NCBI GenBank assembly: GCA_030841245.1
Contig: JAVEDG010000423.1
Location: 1-10,826, forward strand
From: Actinomycetota bacterium
GTDB taxonomy: Bacteria > Actinomycetota > Actinomycetes > JACCUZ01
Reading direction: 5' to 3'
DNA length: 10,826 nt
The translations under genes were made by a program, and so were the position numbers. The notes below the pieces were generated by a model. The model made no database searches. It was given only the letters and a program-made list of their open reading frames with translations, and was not told where the DNA came from. Below are positions 1 to 7,264 of this stretch, piece after piece. Numbering within the stretch: the first letter of the stretch is position 1; each line of letters opens with the position of its first letter.

Positions 1-1436
1 AGCAGGCTGCCCAGGGTGCCGGTCTGACCGGACTGGTTCATCACGTAGGCGAGGCCGAGCACGGCCATGACCGTGAGGATGGCCCAGCGCAGCTCGACGT
101 ATGTATCGCGATAGGCCTGCAGAGCGCGTGCGGGAGAGATGCGCAGCACCAGCACGGTGATGACGCCGGCGAGGACCATCAACGTCCCTGGCGTCGGCAG
201 CCAGTTGAAGTTGTAGGTCATGGACGCCTGCGGGTCGCCGGCTGTCGTGCGCACGTCCAGGCCGGGCCACTGGAACAGGTAGGTCCACGGCTCCTTGGCC
301 AGCGCCGTCTTGACGCCGTTGATGTTCGCCACCGCGAAGATCGCGATGATGATCGCGTACGGCGCATAGGCCTTGGCGACGTCGCCACGAGTGTCTTGCA
401 CGGCACCGGGACCGCCGGTTCCGCCTCCCTGCGTGCTCGCGGTGCCGCCGTGACCGCCGGACGTCTCACCGGTCCCACCGCCGGCAACGCTGCTCGTGCG
501 GGATCGGCCGCCACCACCGAGCGCCGCTCCGGTGGCGGAGCGGGAACCGGCACCGGCGCTGATGCTCTCGCCCTCGGGCGCGTCGCTGAGCACGGGAGAC
601 TCGACGGGGGTCCACACCCGCAGGAGGACGACGACCGCGGCAGCGGAGAACAGGGACGCGATGATGTCGGTGAGCTGGACCGAGATGTAGTTCGAGCCGA
701 CGAACTGCGCAACCCCGAAGGCGAGTCCGGCGACCACCGCGGGGAGCCAGGTCTGGCGCAGCCCTCGCCGGCCGTCCACGACGTACACCAGGACGAGCGG
801 GACGACCAGCGCCAGGATCGGGGTCTGCCGCCCGACCATCGAGCCCAGCGTGTCGCTGGTCAGCCTCGGGTCGTCGTTCACGCCCGAGGTCACTGTCGCA
901 AGGGTGACGACGGGCGTGGCCAGCGCGCCGAACGCCACCGGCGCGGTGTTCGCGATCAGAGCGACCGCCGCGGCGCGCACCGGCTGGAAGCCCATCGCCA
1001 TCAGCATGACGACGGTGATCGCGACCGGCGTGCCGAAGCCGGCCAGCGCCTCGAGCAGGGCGCCGAAGCAGAACGCGATGATGATGGCCTGGACCCGCTG
1101 GTCCGGGCTGACCCGCTCGAACGAGCGCCGCAGCACGTCGAAGTGTCCCGTCGCGACCGTGAGGTTGAAGACCCAGATGGCGTTGATGACGATCCACAGG
1201 ATCGGGAAGAAGCCGAACGTCGCCCCCTCGGTGGTCGAGACCAGCGCCTGGCCGACGGGCATGCCGTACGCCACGATCGCCACTGCGAGGGCGACCGCGA
1301 GGGACACGAGGGCGGCGACCCAGGCCTTCATCCTGAGTACGCCGAGCAGGACGAACAGGGTCACCAACGGCAGCACGGCGAACACCGCCGTGAGACCGAG
1401 GGACCCGCCGACGGCATCGAACTGTTGCTGGTACAT
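1..1436 (-). CDS. lctP: LctP-family lactate/glycolate permease, C-terminus cut off by the window edge
   Basis: This is an integral membrane transporter of the L-lactate permease family (LldP/GlcA), which imports L-lactate, D-lactate or glycolate with protons. Reading starts at the ATG at 1436 and stays open to base 1, giving 478 codons; family members are about 530-560 residues, so the last part is missing. The family signature FGALLEALAGFGTPVAI lies near residues 124-140, and long hydrophobic segments occur throughout (for example residues 14-34, 40-57 and 75-92). A hydrophilic Gly/Ser/Thr-rich stretch at about residues 280-350 separates the transmembrane blocks. The start is supported by a strong Shine-Dalgarno sequence 7 nt upstream. 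It is the last visible gene of the aceB-glcDEF operon, so glycolate is the more likely substrate (inference). Sequence alone does not separate GlcA from LldP function. Confidence 0.92.
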   Translation of the reverse strand, partial: MYQQQFDAVGGSLGLTAVFAVLPLVTLFVLLGVLRMKAWVAALVSLAVALAVAIVAYGMPVGQALVSTTEGATFGFFPILWIVINAIWVFNLTVATGHFDVLRRSFERVSPDQRVQAIIIAFCFGALLEALAGFGTPVAITVVMLMAMGFQPVRAAAVALIANTAPVAFGALATPVVTLATVTSGVNDDPRLTSDTLGSMVGRQTPILALVVPLVLVYVVDGRRGLRQTWLPAVVAGLAFGVAQFVGSNYISVQLTDIIASLFSAAAVVVLLRVWTPVESPVLSDAPEGESISAGAGSRSATGAALGGGGRSRTSSVAGGGTGETSGGHGGTASTQGGGTGGPGAVQDTRGDVAKAYAPYAIIIAIFAVANINGVKTALAKEPWTYLFQWPGLDVRTTAGDPQASMTYNFNWLPTPGTLMVLAGVITVLVLRISPARALQAYRDTYVELRWAILTVMAVLGLAYVMNQSGQTGTLGSL

Positions 1437-1443
1437 CGGGCGC

Positions 1444-1451
1444 TCACCTCC
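1444..1451 (-). promoter_or_regulatory. Ribosome binding site of the permease, overlapping the glcF stop
   Basis: On the minus strand GGAGGTGA lies 7 nt before the ATG at 1436. Its last three bases are the TGA stop codon of glcF, so a ribosome terminating on glcF sits on the permease initiation site. This fixes the permease start and implies translational coupling. Confidence 0.75.
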
Positions 1452-2793
1452 GCTTGAGCTGTTTCGCACCAACCGGTGCGCGGACCAGGGACTCCACGGG
1501 GAGCCCCCGTAGCGAGGCGTCGAGCACCTCGACCGTGTGGGCGAGCGCGATGGTCCGGCCCATGCGCTCGAGGGATGCCGCCACCTGCATCAGGCAGCCG
1601 GGGTTGGCGGTCGCGAGCAGCTCGGCACCGGTGGCCAGCACGGCCGCGGCCTTGCGGTCGCCGAGCTCCCGGCCGGGCTGCGGGTTGAGCAGGTTGTAGA
1701 CACCGGCCGAGCCGCAGCAGAGCTCGGGATCGGCGATCTCGCGCAGCTCGAGCCCTGGGACCGCGCCGAGCAGGCCGCGCGGCTGCGCCCGGACGCCCTG
1801 GGCGTGCGCGAGGTGACAGGCGTCGTGGTAAGCGACGGAGACAGGGAGCGGGTGGCGGGTCGCGGCCGGACCGAGCTCGACGAGCAGCTCGGTCACGTCA
1901 CGCACACGCGACGCCGTGCTCGCAGCGCGCTCGGCGTATGCCGGGTCGTCCGAGAGTAGGTGGGCGTACTCCTTCATCGACGACCCGCACCCGGCGGCGT
2001 TGACCACGACGTGGTCCACCCCGGCCGCCTCGAACTCCTCGATCGTGCGCCGGGCGAACCGCCGCGCCTCGGCCTCCCGCCCGTTGTGCACGCTGAGTGC
2101 ACCGCAGCAGCCCTGGCCACGGGGGATGACGACGTCGCACCCCTCGAGCGCGAGGACCCGCGCGGTGGCCGCATTGACCTGAGGGAAGAACGCCGACTGG
2201 ACGCAGCCGGTCAGCAGTCCCACGACCGCGCGCTTCGGACCGCGCGCGTCGACGCGCTCGGGCAGCCGCAGCCGCGGACCTACGGCCGGGGCGAGCGACT
2301 CCATGGTGGCCAGCCGGGGAGAGATCCGGCCGAGGACGCCGCTGCGACGCACCATGCGCTGCAGACCGCTGCGCTGGTAGGCGCGCAGCGGGCCGAGCAG
2401 CAGCCGCAACCGCTGCGCGTGCGGGAAGACGGCGAAGACGGCGCTGCGCAGCGCCCGGTCCCGGGCAGGTCGATGGTGCCGGCGCTCGACCTGCGCCCGG
2501 GTCGCCTCGATCAGACGGTCGTACTGCACTCCGGAGGGGCACGACGTCACGCACGCCATGCAACCGAGGCAGGCGTCGAAGTGACCCACCATCGAGTCCG
2601 ACAGCGGCTCGCCGTCGAGCCCGGACTGCATGAGGTAGATCCGCCCGCGGGGCGAGTCCATCTCCTCGCCCCACAGCACGTAGGTCGGGCAGGTCGGCAG
2701 GCAGAAGCCGCAGTGGACGCAGTCCGAGAGCAGCTCGGCCGACGGCGGCCGGAGCGCGTCGAACGCAGGCCCGGTCGACGGGATCGCGGTCAT
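1444..2793 (-). CDS. glcF: Glycolate oxidase iron-sulfur subunit GlcF
   Basis: This is the Fe-S electron-transfer subunit of membrane-associated glycolate dehydrogenase; it accepts electrons from the flavin subunits and hands them to the quinone pool. The product is 449 residues, a little longer than E. coli GlcF (407). Two ferredoxin-type 4Fe-4S motifs are visible: C25-x2-C28-x2-C31-x3-C35-P and C75-x2-C78-x2-C81-x3-C85-P. Two CCG (cysteine-rich) domains follow: C197, C229-C230-G and C269, then C326, C359-C360-G and C400. The ATG at 2793 is chosen because it has a strong GGGAGGG site and forms a TGATG junction with the glcE stop. The reading frame is open further upstream, but that part overlaps glcE and is not needed. 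A lactate-oxidation Fe-S protein such as LldE/LutA is less likely, because those have only the CCG part and partner with LutB/LutC-type proteins. Confidence 0.95.
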   Translation of the reverse strand: MTAIPSTGPAFDALRPPSAELLSDCVHCGFCLPTCPTYVLWGEEMDSPRGRIYLMQSGLDGEPLSDSMVGHFDACLGCMACVTSCPSGVQYDRLIEATRAQVERRHHRPARDRALRSAVFAVFPHAQRLRLLLGPLRAYQRSGLQRMVRRSGVLGRISPRLATMESLAPAVGPRLRLPERVDARGPKRAVVGLLTGCVQSAFFPQVNAATARVLALEGCDVVIPRGQGCCGALSVHNGREAEARRFARRTIEEFEAAGVDHVVVNAAGCGSSMKEYAHLLSDDPAYAERAASTASRVRDVTELLVELGPAATRHPLPVSVAYHDACHLAHAQGVRAQPRGLLGAVPGLELREIADPELCCGSAGVYNLLNPQPGRELGDRKAAAVLATGAELLATANPGCLMQVAASLERMGRTIALAHTVEVLDASLRGLPVESLVRAPVGAKQLKRR

Positions 2794-4043
2794 CAGATCC
2801 CTCCCACGAAGCGACCGGGAGCGAGCGTGCGTCGGGGGTCCATCTCGTGCTTGACCCGGCGCATCAGGTCGATGCCGCTCACCGGACCCCACACGTCGAC
2901 ACCGGCGCGCACGGCCGGTGGCGCTGTGAGCACGACGACGGTCCCGCCGTACGTCGCTGCGTTCGCCCGCAGCACGGACACCGCGGTCGCCACGCCGGCC
3001 GGGTCGCCGCCGCTGGGGATGCCCGCGTAGAGCACGCCGGCCGCGCTGCCGCGCACATGGACGGGCAGGCCGGTGCGGTCCCCGGCGCGGCGGACGGCGT
3101 CGAGCAGCGCCGGAAGCCCGGCGATCTCGGTGGTCAGCTTCAGGCCGGTGTCGCCCACCGCGAACGGGTAGCGCCCCCACCAGCCGGGCATCGCGGGGCG
3201 CTGCTCGGCGTCGCCGAGCAGCCTGGCGGCGGTCGCCGCGCGCGCGCGGACGCCCTCGGCGACACCTTCGAGCAGGACGGCGACCTCCGGCCGGCCACCT
3301 CCCGGCGGCGCGTCGATCTCGACGGCGCTGGGGACGACCTGGGAGCCGAGCACGTCCTGTGCCATTCGGGTCGCGGCGGCCGCACCGGCGGCACGCACCG
3401 ACACCGTGCGTCGGTCCCGCGCCAGCGGGTGCAGCCGGAAGGCGGCCTGCGTGATCACGCCGAGCGTGCCGAACGAGCCGGCCAGCAGCTTGGCGAAGTC
3501 GTAGCCGGCGACGTTCTTCACGACCTTGCCGCCGGCCTTGGCCACCACGCCATCGGCACGGACGAAGGTGATCCCGATGAGCAGGTCGCGCACGGTGCCG
3601 TAGAGCAGCCGCCGGGGGCCGCTCACTGCGGTCGCGACCGTCCCTCCGACGGTGCCGGCACCGGTCGGGTCGTCCAACGCGAGCTGCTGGTCCGCGTCGG
3701 CCAGGGTCTGCTGCACGTCGGCCATCGGCGTACCCGCCCGCACCACCGCCACCAGGTCGCCGCTGGCGTGCTCCACGACCCCCGTCATGCCGCTCGTGTC
3801 GACGACCAAGTCGACGCGCTCGGGCGGGACGCCCCAGTCCAGCTTGCTGCCCGCGCCGCGCGCCACGACGGTGAGCCCGTGCCGTGCCGCGACCCGGAGC
3901 ACCTCAGCGACCTGGTCGGCCGACCGAGGAGCGGCGACCAGGCTCGGGGCTACCCCGGCGACCGCGTCGGACTCGTCTGCCGGGCGCGCAAGTCCCTCGC
4001 ATGCCTCGGCCAGCTCGCTGAGGACCGTCGCGGGATCGGTCAT
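2793..4043 (-). CDS. glcE: Glycolate oxidase FAD-binding subunit GlcE
   Basis: This is the second flavin subunit of the GlcDEF glycolate dehydrogenase complex. The product is 416 residues, against about 350 for E. coli GlcE. It has a PCMH-type FAD-binding domain at about residues 35-206: RSADQVAEVLRVAARHG, then VVARGAGSKLDWG near 59-71, the DPTGAGTVGGTVAT segment near 125-138 and AGSFGTLGVITQAAFRLHP near 188-206. The C-terminus (WGP, then LMRRVKHEMDPRRTLAPGRF) is typical of GlcE and lacks the full oxidase C-domain seen in GlcD. The ATG at 4043 lies 25 bp after the glcD stop with only a weak AGG seven bases upstream. The stop overlaps the glcF start by one base. The extra length comes from the region between the FAD domain and the C-terminal motif, about residues 210-380. 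Confidence 0.93.
   Translation of the reverse strand: MTDPATVLSELAEACEGLARPADESDAVAGVAPSLVAAPRSADQVAEVLRVAARHGLTVVARGAGSKLDWGVPPERVDLVVDTSGMTGVVEHASGDLVAVVRAGTPMADVQQTLADADQQLALDDPTGAGTVGGTVATAVSGPRRLLYGTVRDLLIGITFVRADGVVAKAGGKVVKNVAGYDFAKLLAGSFGTLGVITQAAFRLHPLARDRRTVSVRAAGAAAATRMAQDVLGSQVVPSAVEIDAPPGGGRPEVAVLLEGVAEGVRARAATAARLLGDAEQRPAMPGWWGRYPFAVGDTGLKLTTEIAGLPALLDAVRRAGDRTGLPVHVRGSAAGVLYAGIPSGGDPAGVATAVSVLRANAATYGGTVVVLTAPPAVRAGVDVWGPVSGIDLMRRVKHEMDPRRTLAPGRFVGGI
2799..2805 (-). promoter_or_regulatory. Ribosome binding site of glcF
   Basis: GGGAGGG on the minus strand, 5 nt before the ATG at 2793, lies inside the end of glcE. It settles the glcF start over the longer open frame that runs further upstream. 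Confidence 0.7.
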
Positions 4044-4068
4044 GGGAAGACCTGCCGGCGGGGTACCA

Positions 4069-5523
4069 CTAGAAGACCTCGGCGACGCCGGCGTCCTGCA
4101 ACGGGTGCGCGCCCTTGTGGCGGCCGGGGACCTCACCGCAGAGCCGGGGGGTCGGGAACACCTTGCCCGGGTTGGACAGGTGTCCCGGGTCGAAGGCGCA
4201 GCGCAGCATCTGCATGGTGTCCAGGTCGGCCTCGGTGAACATCCGCGGCATGTGCTTGGCCTTGTCCATCCCGACGCCGTGCTCACCGGTGATCGAGCCG
4301 CCGTGCTCGATGCACAGGTCGAGGATCGCGCCGGAGACCTCCTCGGCCTGTTCGGCCGCGCCAGGAACGGCCTCGTCGAAGAGGACCAAGGGGTGCAGGT
4401 TGCCGTCGCCGGCGTGGAACACGTTCGCCACCCGCACCGCGTCGGACGACAGGTCGGCGATCCGCCGCAGCACCTCCGGCAGGGACGTCCGCGGGATCAC
4501 TCCGTCCTGCACGATGTAGTCGGGACTGATCCGCCCGACCGCCGCGAACGCCGACTTGCGGCCCTTCCAGAACAGCGCGCGCTCGGCGTCGTCGGCGGCG
4601 ATCCTGATCTCGAACGCTGCGTGGTCGCGGCAGTGTGACTCGACCTCCACGAACTGCGCCTCGACGTCGGCGTGCGGACCGTCGAGCTCGACGATCAGCA
4701 CCGCTCCGGCACCGGCCGGGTAGTCGCAGTGCACGGCGGCCTCGGCGGCCTCGATCACGAGCGCGTCCATCATCTCGATGGCCGCCGGGATGAGTCCGGC
4801 CCCGATGATCGCCGACACCGCCCTACCGGCCTCGTCGGTGGACGGGAAGGCGGCCAGCAGCGTGCGCACCGACTCGGGTGCGCGCATCAGCCGGACGGTC
4901 ACCTCGGTGGCGATGCCGAGCGTTCCCTCGGAGCCGACGAACGCTCCGAGCAGGTCGTAGCCGGGAGGGTCCGGTGCCTTGCCGCCGAGTCGGACGATGT
5001 CGCCGGTCGGCGAGACGAGCTCGATGCCTGTGACGTGGTTGGTGGTGAAGCCGTACTTCAGGCAATGGGCGCCGCCTGAGTTCTCGGCCACGTTGCCGCC
5101 GATCGAGCACACCTGCTGGCTCGACGGGTCGGGTGCGTAGTAGTAGCCGTGCGGTGCCGCCGCCCTGGTGACGTGCAGGTTGATGACGCCGGGCTGGGCG
5201 ACCGCGCGCTGGTTCGCCGGATCGACCTCGACCAGCCGGCGCATCCGGGAGGTGACCACGAGAACGCCCTCGGCGTGGGGGAGGGCGCCACCGGAGAGCC
5301 CGGTCCCGGACCCGCGGGCGACGAACGGCACACCTGCGGCCACGCAGGCCCGTACCACCTCGGCGACCTGGCCGGTGTCCTCCGGCAGCACGACCAGCCC
5401 CGGGATCACCTTGTAGTGCGCCAGCCCGTCGCACTCGTAGGTGCGCAGCCGCTGGCGGTCGGTGATGACGGCGGCCGTGCCGAGCCGGGCGCGGAGCCGC
5501 GCGGCCAACTCCGAGAGGTCCAT
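4069..5523 (-). CDS. glcD: Glycolate oxidase catalytic FAD subunit GlcD
   Basis: This is the main flavin-dependent dehydrogenase subunit, oxidising glycolate (possibly also D-lactate) to glyoxylate. The product is 484 residues; E. coli GlcD is 499. The PCMH FAD-binding domain spans about residues 40-212, with RGSGTGLSG at 70-78, IGGNVAENSGG at 141-151 and GSEGTLG at 197-203. The FAD-oxidase C-terminal domain carries HAGDGNLHP at 370-378, including histidines expected at the active site, and GEHGVG at 413-418, ending with NPGKVFPT near 451-458. It starts 9 bp after the aceB stop and in the same reading frame as aceB. No Shine-Dalgarno sequence is visible before the ATG, so initiation probably depends on ribosomes finishing aceB. 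D-lactate dehydrogenase is the main alternative, but glcE, glcF and malate synthase alongside argue for glycolate. Confidence 0.95.
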   Translation of the reverse strand: MDLSELAARLRARLGTAAVITDRQRLRTYECDGLAHYKVIPGLVVLPEDTGQVAEVVRACVAAGVPFVARGSGTGLSGGALPHAEGVLVVTSRMRRLVEVDPANQRAVAQPGVINLHVTRAAAPHGYYYAPDPSSQQVCSIGGNVAENSGGAHCLKYGFTTNHVTGIELVSPTGDIVRLGGKAPDPPGYDLLGAFVGSEGTLGIATEVTVRLMRAPESVRTLLAAFPSTDEAGRAVSAIIGAGLIPAAIEMMDALVIEAAEAAVHCDYPAGAGAVLIVELDGPHADVEAQFVEVESHCRDHAAFEIRIAADDAERALFWKGRKSAFAAVGRISPDYIVQDGVIPRTSLPEVLRRIADLSSDAVRVANVFHAGDGNLHPLVLFDEAVPGAAEQAEEVSGAILDLCIEHGGSITGEHGVGMDKAKHMPRMFTEADLDTMQMLRCAFDPGHLSNPGKVFPTPRLCGEVPGRHKGAHPLQDAGVAEVF

Positions 5524-5532
5524 GTCGTCGGC

Positions 5533-7143
5533 CTACGGCATCTGCTCGTACGCCGGGAGGGTCAGGAACTCGGCGAAGTCGTCGGACATTGCCATCTCGG
5601 TGAACAGCGCCTGCGCGTCGCCCCATCGCCCTGACGCGATCGCCTCCGGGCCGGTCCGCTCCCTGATCGCGGCCATCTCCTCGTCGATCACCCGCGCGAC
5701 CAGCTCTCGCGTCACCACGGGGCCGTCGGCGAGCTCCACGTCGTTGTGCAGCCACTGCCAGACCTGCGAGCGCGAGATCTCGGCGGTCGCGGCGTCCTCC
5801 ATCAGGTTGTTGATCCCGACGGCACCGGACCCGCCGAGCCACGCGGCGAGGTACTGCAGCCCGACGCTGACGTTGCTGCGCAGCCCCGCCTCGGTGACCC
5901 GGCCGGGGGTCGACCTGACGTCGAGCAGCTGGTCTGCGGTGACAGCGACCTCGTCGCGGGTCCGGTCGCGCTGGTCGGGCCGGTCGCCGAGGACGGCGGT
6001 GAACGCGTCCTTGCACGTCTCGACCATGCCAGGGTGGGCGACCCAGGACCCGTCGAAGCCGTCGCCGGCCTCGCGGGCCTTGTCGTCGCGCACCTTGGCG
6101 AACGCCTGCTCGTTGACCTGCTCGTCCTTGCTCGGGATGAACGCCGCCATCCCGCCGATCGCGTGGGCGCCGCGCCGGTGGCAGGTCCGCACCAGCAGCT
6201 CGGTGTAGGCCCGCATGAACGGCACGGTCATCGTCACCGAGTTGCGGTCCGGCAGCAGGAAGTCGCGGCCGCGGGTGCGGAACGACTTGATGACGCTGAA
6301 CATGTAGTCCCAGCGCCCGGCGTTGAGACCGGCGGAGTGCTCGCGCAGCTCGTAGAGGATCTCCTCCATCTCGAACGCAGCCGGGTACGTCTCGATCAGC
6401 ACGGTCGCGCGGATGCTGCCCCGTGGGATGCCGACGTGCTCCTGCGCGAGCACGAACGCGTCGTTCCACAGCCGCGCTTCGAGGTGGCTCTCCATCTTCG
6501 GGAGGTAGAAGTAGGGCCCGAGGCCGTTGTCCATCTGCCGCTGCGCGCAGTGGAAGAAGTAGAGGCCGAAGTCGAACAGTGACCCGGATATCGGGCGGCC
6601 ATCGACCAGCACGTGCTTCTCCGGCAGGTGCCAACCGCGGGGACGTACGACGATGGTGGCGACCTCGTCGGCCAGCTCGTAGGACTTGCCCTCGGGCGAC
6701 GTGAAGTCGATGCGCCGCTCGATCGCGTCGCGCAGGTTGAGCTGGCCCGAGACCATGTTCTCCCACAGCGGGGTGTTCGCGTCCTCGTGGTCGGCGAGCC
6801 AGACCTTCGCGCCGGAGTTGAGCGCATTGACCGTCATCTTCCTGTCCGTAGGACCGGTGATCTCGACCCGGCGGTCGGTGAGACCGGGCGCGGGGTCGGC
6901 CACCCGCCAGGTCTCGTCCTCGCGGACGTCCTTGGTCCCGGCCAGGAAGTCGAGCGTGCCGCCGGCGGCCAGCTCGGCGTAGCGCTGGCGACGCGCCTCG
7001 AGCAGCTCGAGGCGGTGGTCGTCGAGACGGCGGTGCAGCAGGGCGAGCAGCTCGAGCGCTGCGGGCGTCAGCACCTCGTCGTACCGCTCGTGGACAGGGC
7101 CGGTGACCTCGACCCCGGCAGTCAGGTTCTCGGCGGCGGACAC
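5533..7143 (-). CDS. aceB: Malate synthase A
   Basis: This enzyme condenses glyoxylate with acetyl-CoA to give malate and CoA in the cytoplasm. With the GTG start at 7143 the product is 536 residues, matching A-type malate synthase (E. coli AceB 533) and well short of the G type (about 720). The family signature HSAGLNAGRWDYMF is at about residues 269-282. Other conserved positions are VVRPRGWHLPEKH near 165-177 (the first of its arginines is expected to be catalytic), LIET near 249-252 and WDY near 278-280 (expected Mg-binding Glu and Asp), and MEDAATAEISR near 447-457 (expected catalytic Asp). The GTG is preferred over a TTG 39 bases upstream because GGAGG lies 7 nt before it. It is the first gene of the operon and would consume the glyoxylate made by GlcDEF. 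No isocitrate lyase gene is in the window. Confidence 0.96.
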   Translation of the reverse strand: MSAAENLTAGVEVTGPVHERYDEVLTPAALELLALLHRRLDDHRLELLEARRQRYAELAAGGTLDFLAGTKDVREDETWRVADPAPGLTDRRVEITGPTDRKMTVNALNSGAKVWLADHEDANTPLWENMVSGQLNLRDAIERRIDFTSPEGKSYELADEVATIVVRPRGWHLPEKHVLVDGRPISGSLFDFGLYFFHCAQRQMDNGLGPYFYLPKMESHLEARLWNDAFVLAQEHVGIPRGSIRATVLIETYPAAFEMEEILYELREHSAGLNAGRWDYMFSVIKSFRTRGRDFLLPDRNSVTMTVPFMRAYTELLVRTCHRRGAHAIGGMAAFIPSKDEQVNEQAFAKVRDDKAREAGDGFDGSWVAHPGMVETCKDAFTAVLGDRPDQRDRTRDEVAVTADQLLDVRSTPGRVTEAGLRSNVSVGLQYLAAWLGGSGAVGINNLMEDAATAEISRSQVWQWLHNDVELADGPVVTRELVARVIDEEMAAIRERTGPEAIASGRWGDAQALFTEMAMSDDFAEFLTLPAYEQMP

Positions 7144-7146
7144 ACG

Positions 7147-7155
7147 CCCTCCTCC
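7147..7155 (-). promoter_or_regulatory. Ribosome binding site of aceB
   Basis: GGAGGAGGG on the minus strand, with the GGAGG core 7 nt before the GTG at 7143. It decides the GTG start over the upstream TTG at 7182. Confidence 0.75.
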
Positions 7156-7185
7156 CAGCCCGCGACGGGCGGACCCTGGCAACGG

Positions 7186-7220
7186 GCGGCCGCTGCGGTT
7201 TCCACCTGGTGGACGGCCGC
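7186..7220 (-). promoter_or_regulatory. Inverted-repeat hairpin in the aceB leader
   Basis: An exact inverted repeat TCCACC-T-GGTGGA occupies 7201-7213. It is flanked by two CGGCCG copies (7187-7192 and 7214-7219) that can pair with each other, plus one more G-C pair (7186/7220). The aceB leader RNA could therefore form an outer 7-bp stem, an 8-nt bulge on one side, and an inner stem of 5 bp with a CAG loop. It lies between the predicted transcription start and the ribosome binding site. It could be an RNA structure or a DNA operator; I do not recognise it as a known riboswitch class. Confidence 0.4.
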
Positions 7221-7229
7221 TTCTGCCGA

Positions 7230-7250
7230 GTGGAAGGCTAGACCTTTCAC
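7230..7250. promoter_or_regulatory. Imperfect palindrome, possible repressor operator for the aceB operon
   Basis: A 21-bp dyad has arms GTGGAAGG and CCTTTCAC, which match at seven of eight positions around a 5-bp centre. It covers the proposed -10 element and part of the spacer of the aceB promoter, where a repressor would block transcription. The TGGAA...TTTCA form loosely resembles operators of IclR-family regulators, which control glyoxylate and allantoin genes elsewhere. That assignment is inference; no regulator gene is in the window. Confidence 0.4.
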
Positions 7251-7264
7251 CACAATTCGGTCAA
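7235..7264 (-). promoter_or_regulatory. Probable sigma70-type promoter of aceB-glcDEF-permease
   Basis: On the minus strand, TTGACC (7264-7259) is followed 18 nt later by TAGCCT (7240-7235). The -35 matches the TTGACA consensus at five of six positions. The -10 has the TAG...T form common in actinobacterial promoters. Transcription would start near 7228, leaving a leader of about 85 nt before the GTG. Confidence 0.5.

Noticed and set aside
396..1457. Long plus-strand open frame (353 codons) opposite the permease
   Set aside because: It is antisense to a clear LctP protein, has Arg/Asp/Gly/His-rich composition with no domain, and is explained by GC bias at codon positions of the real gene.
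1898..2674. Alternative reading frame suggesting a frameshift in glcF
   Set aside because: The main glcF frame is continuous, with all Fe-S and CCG motifs in order, so no frameshift is needed.
2847..4238. Plus-strand open frame of 463 codons opposite glcE and the end of glcD
   Set aside because: It mirrors the real glcE coding sequence and has low-complexity His/Arg/Gly-rich sequence without recognisable motifs.
4823..6766. Minus-strand open frame of 647 codons overlapping aceB and glcD in another frame
   Set aside because: It overlaps two well-supported enzymes on the same strand, and its Arg/Ala-rich translation is typical of an out-of-frame read in high-GC DNA.
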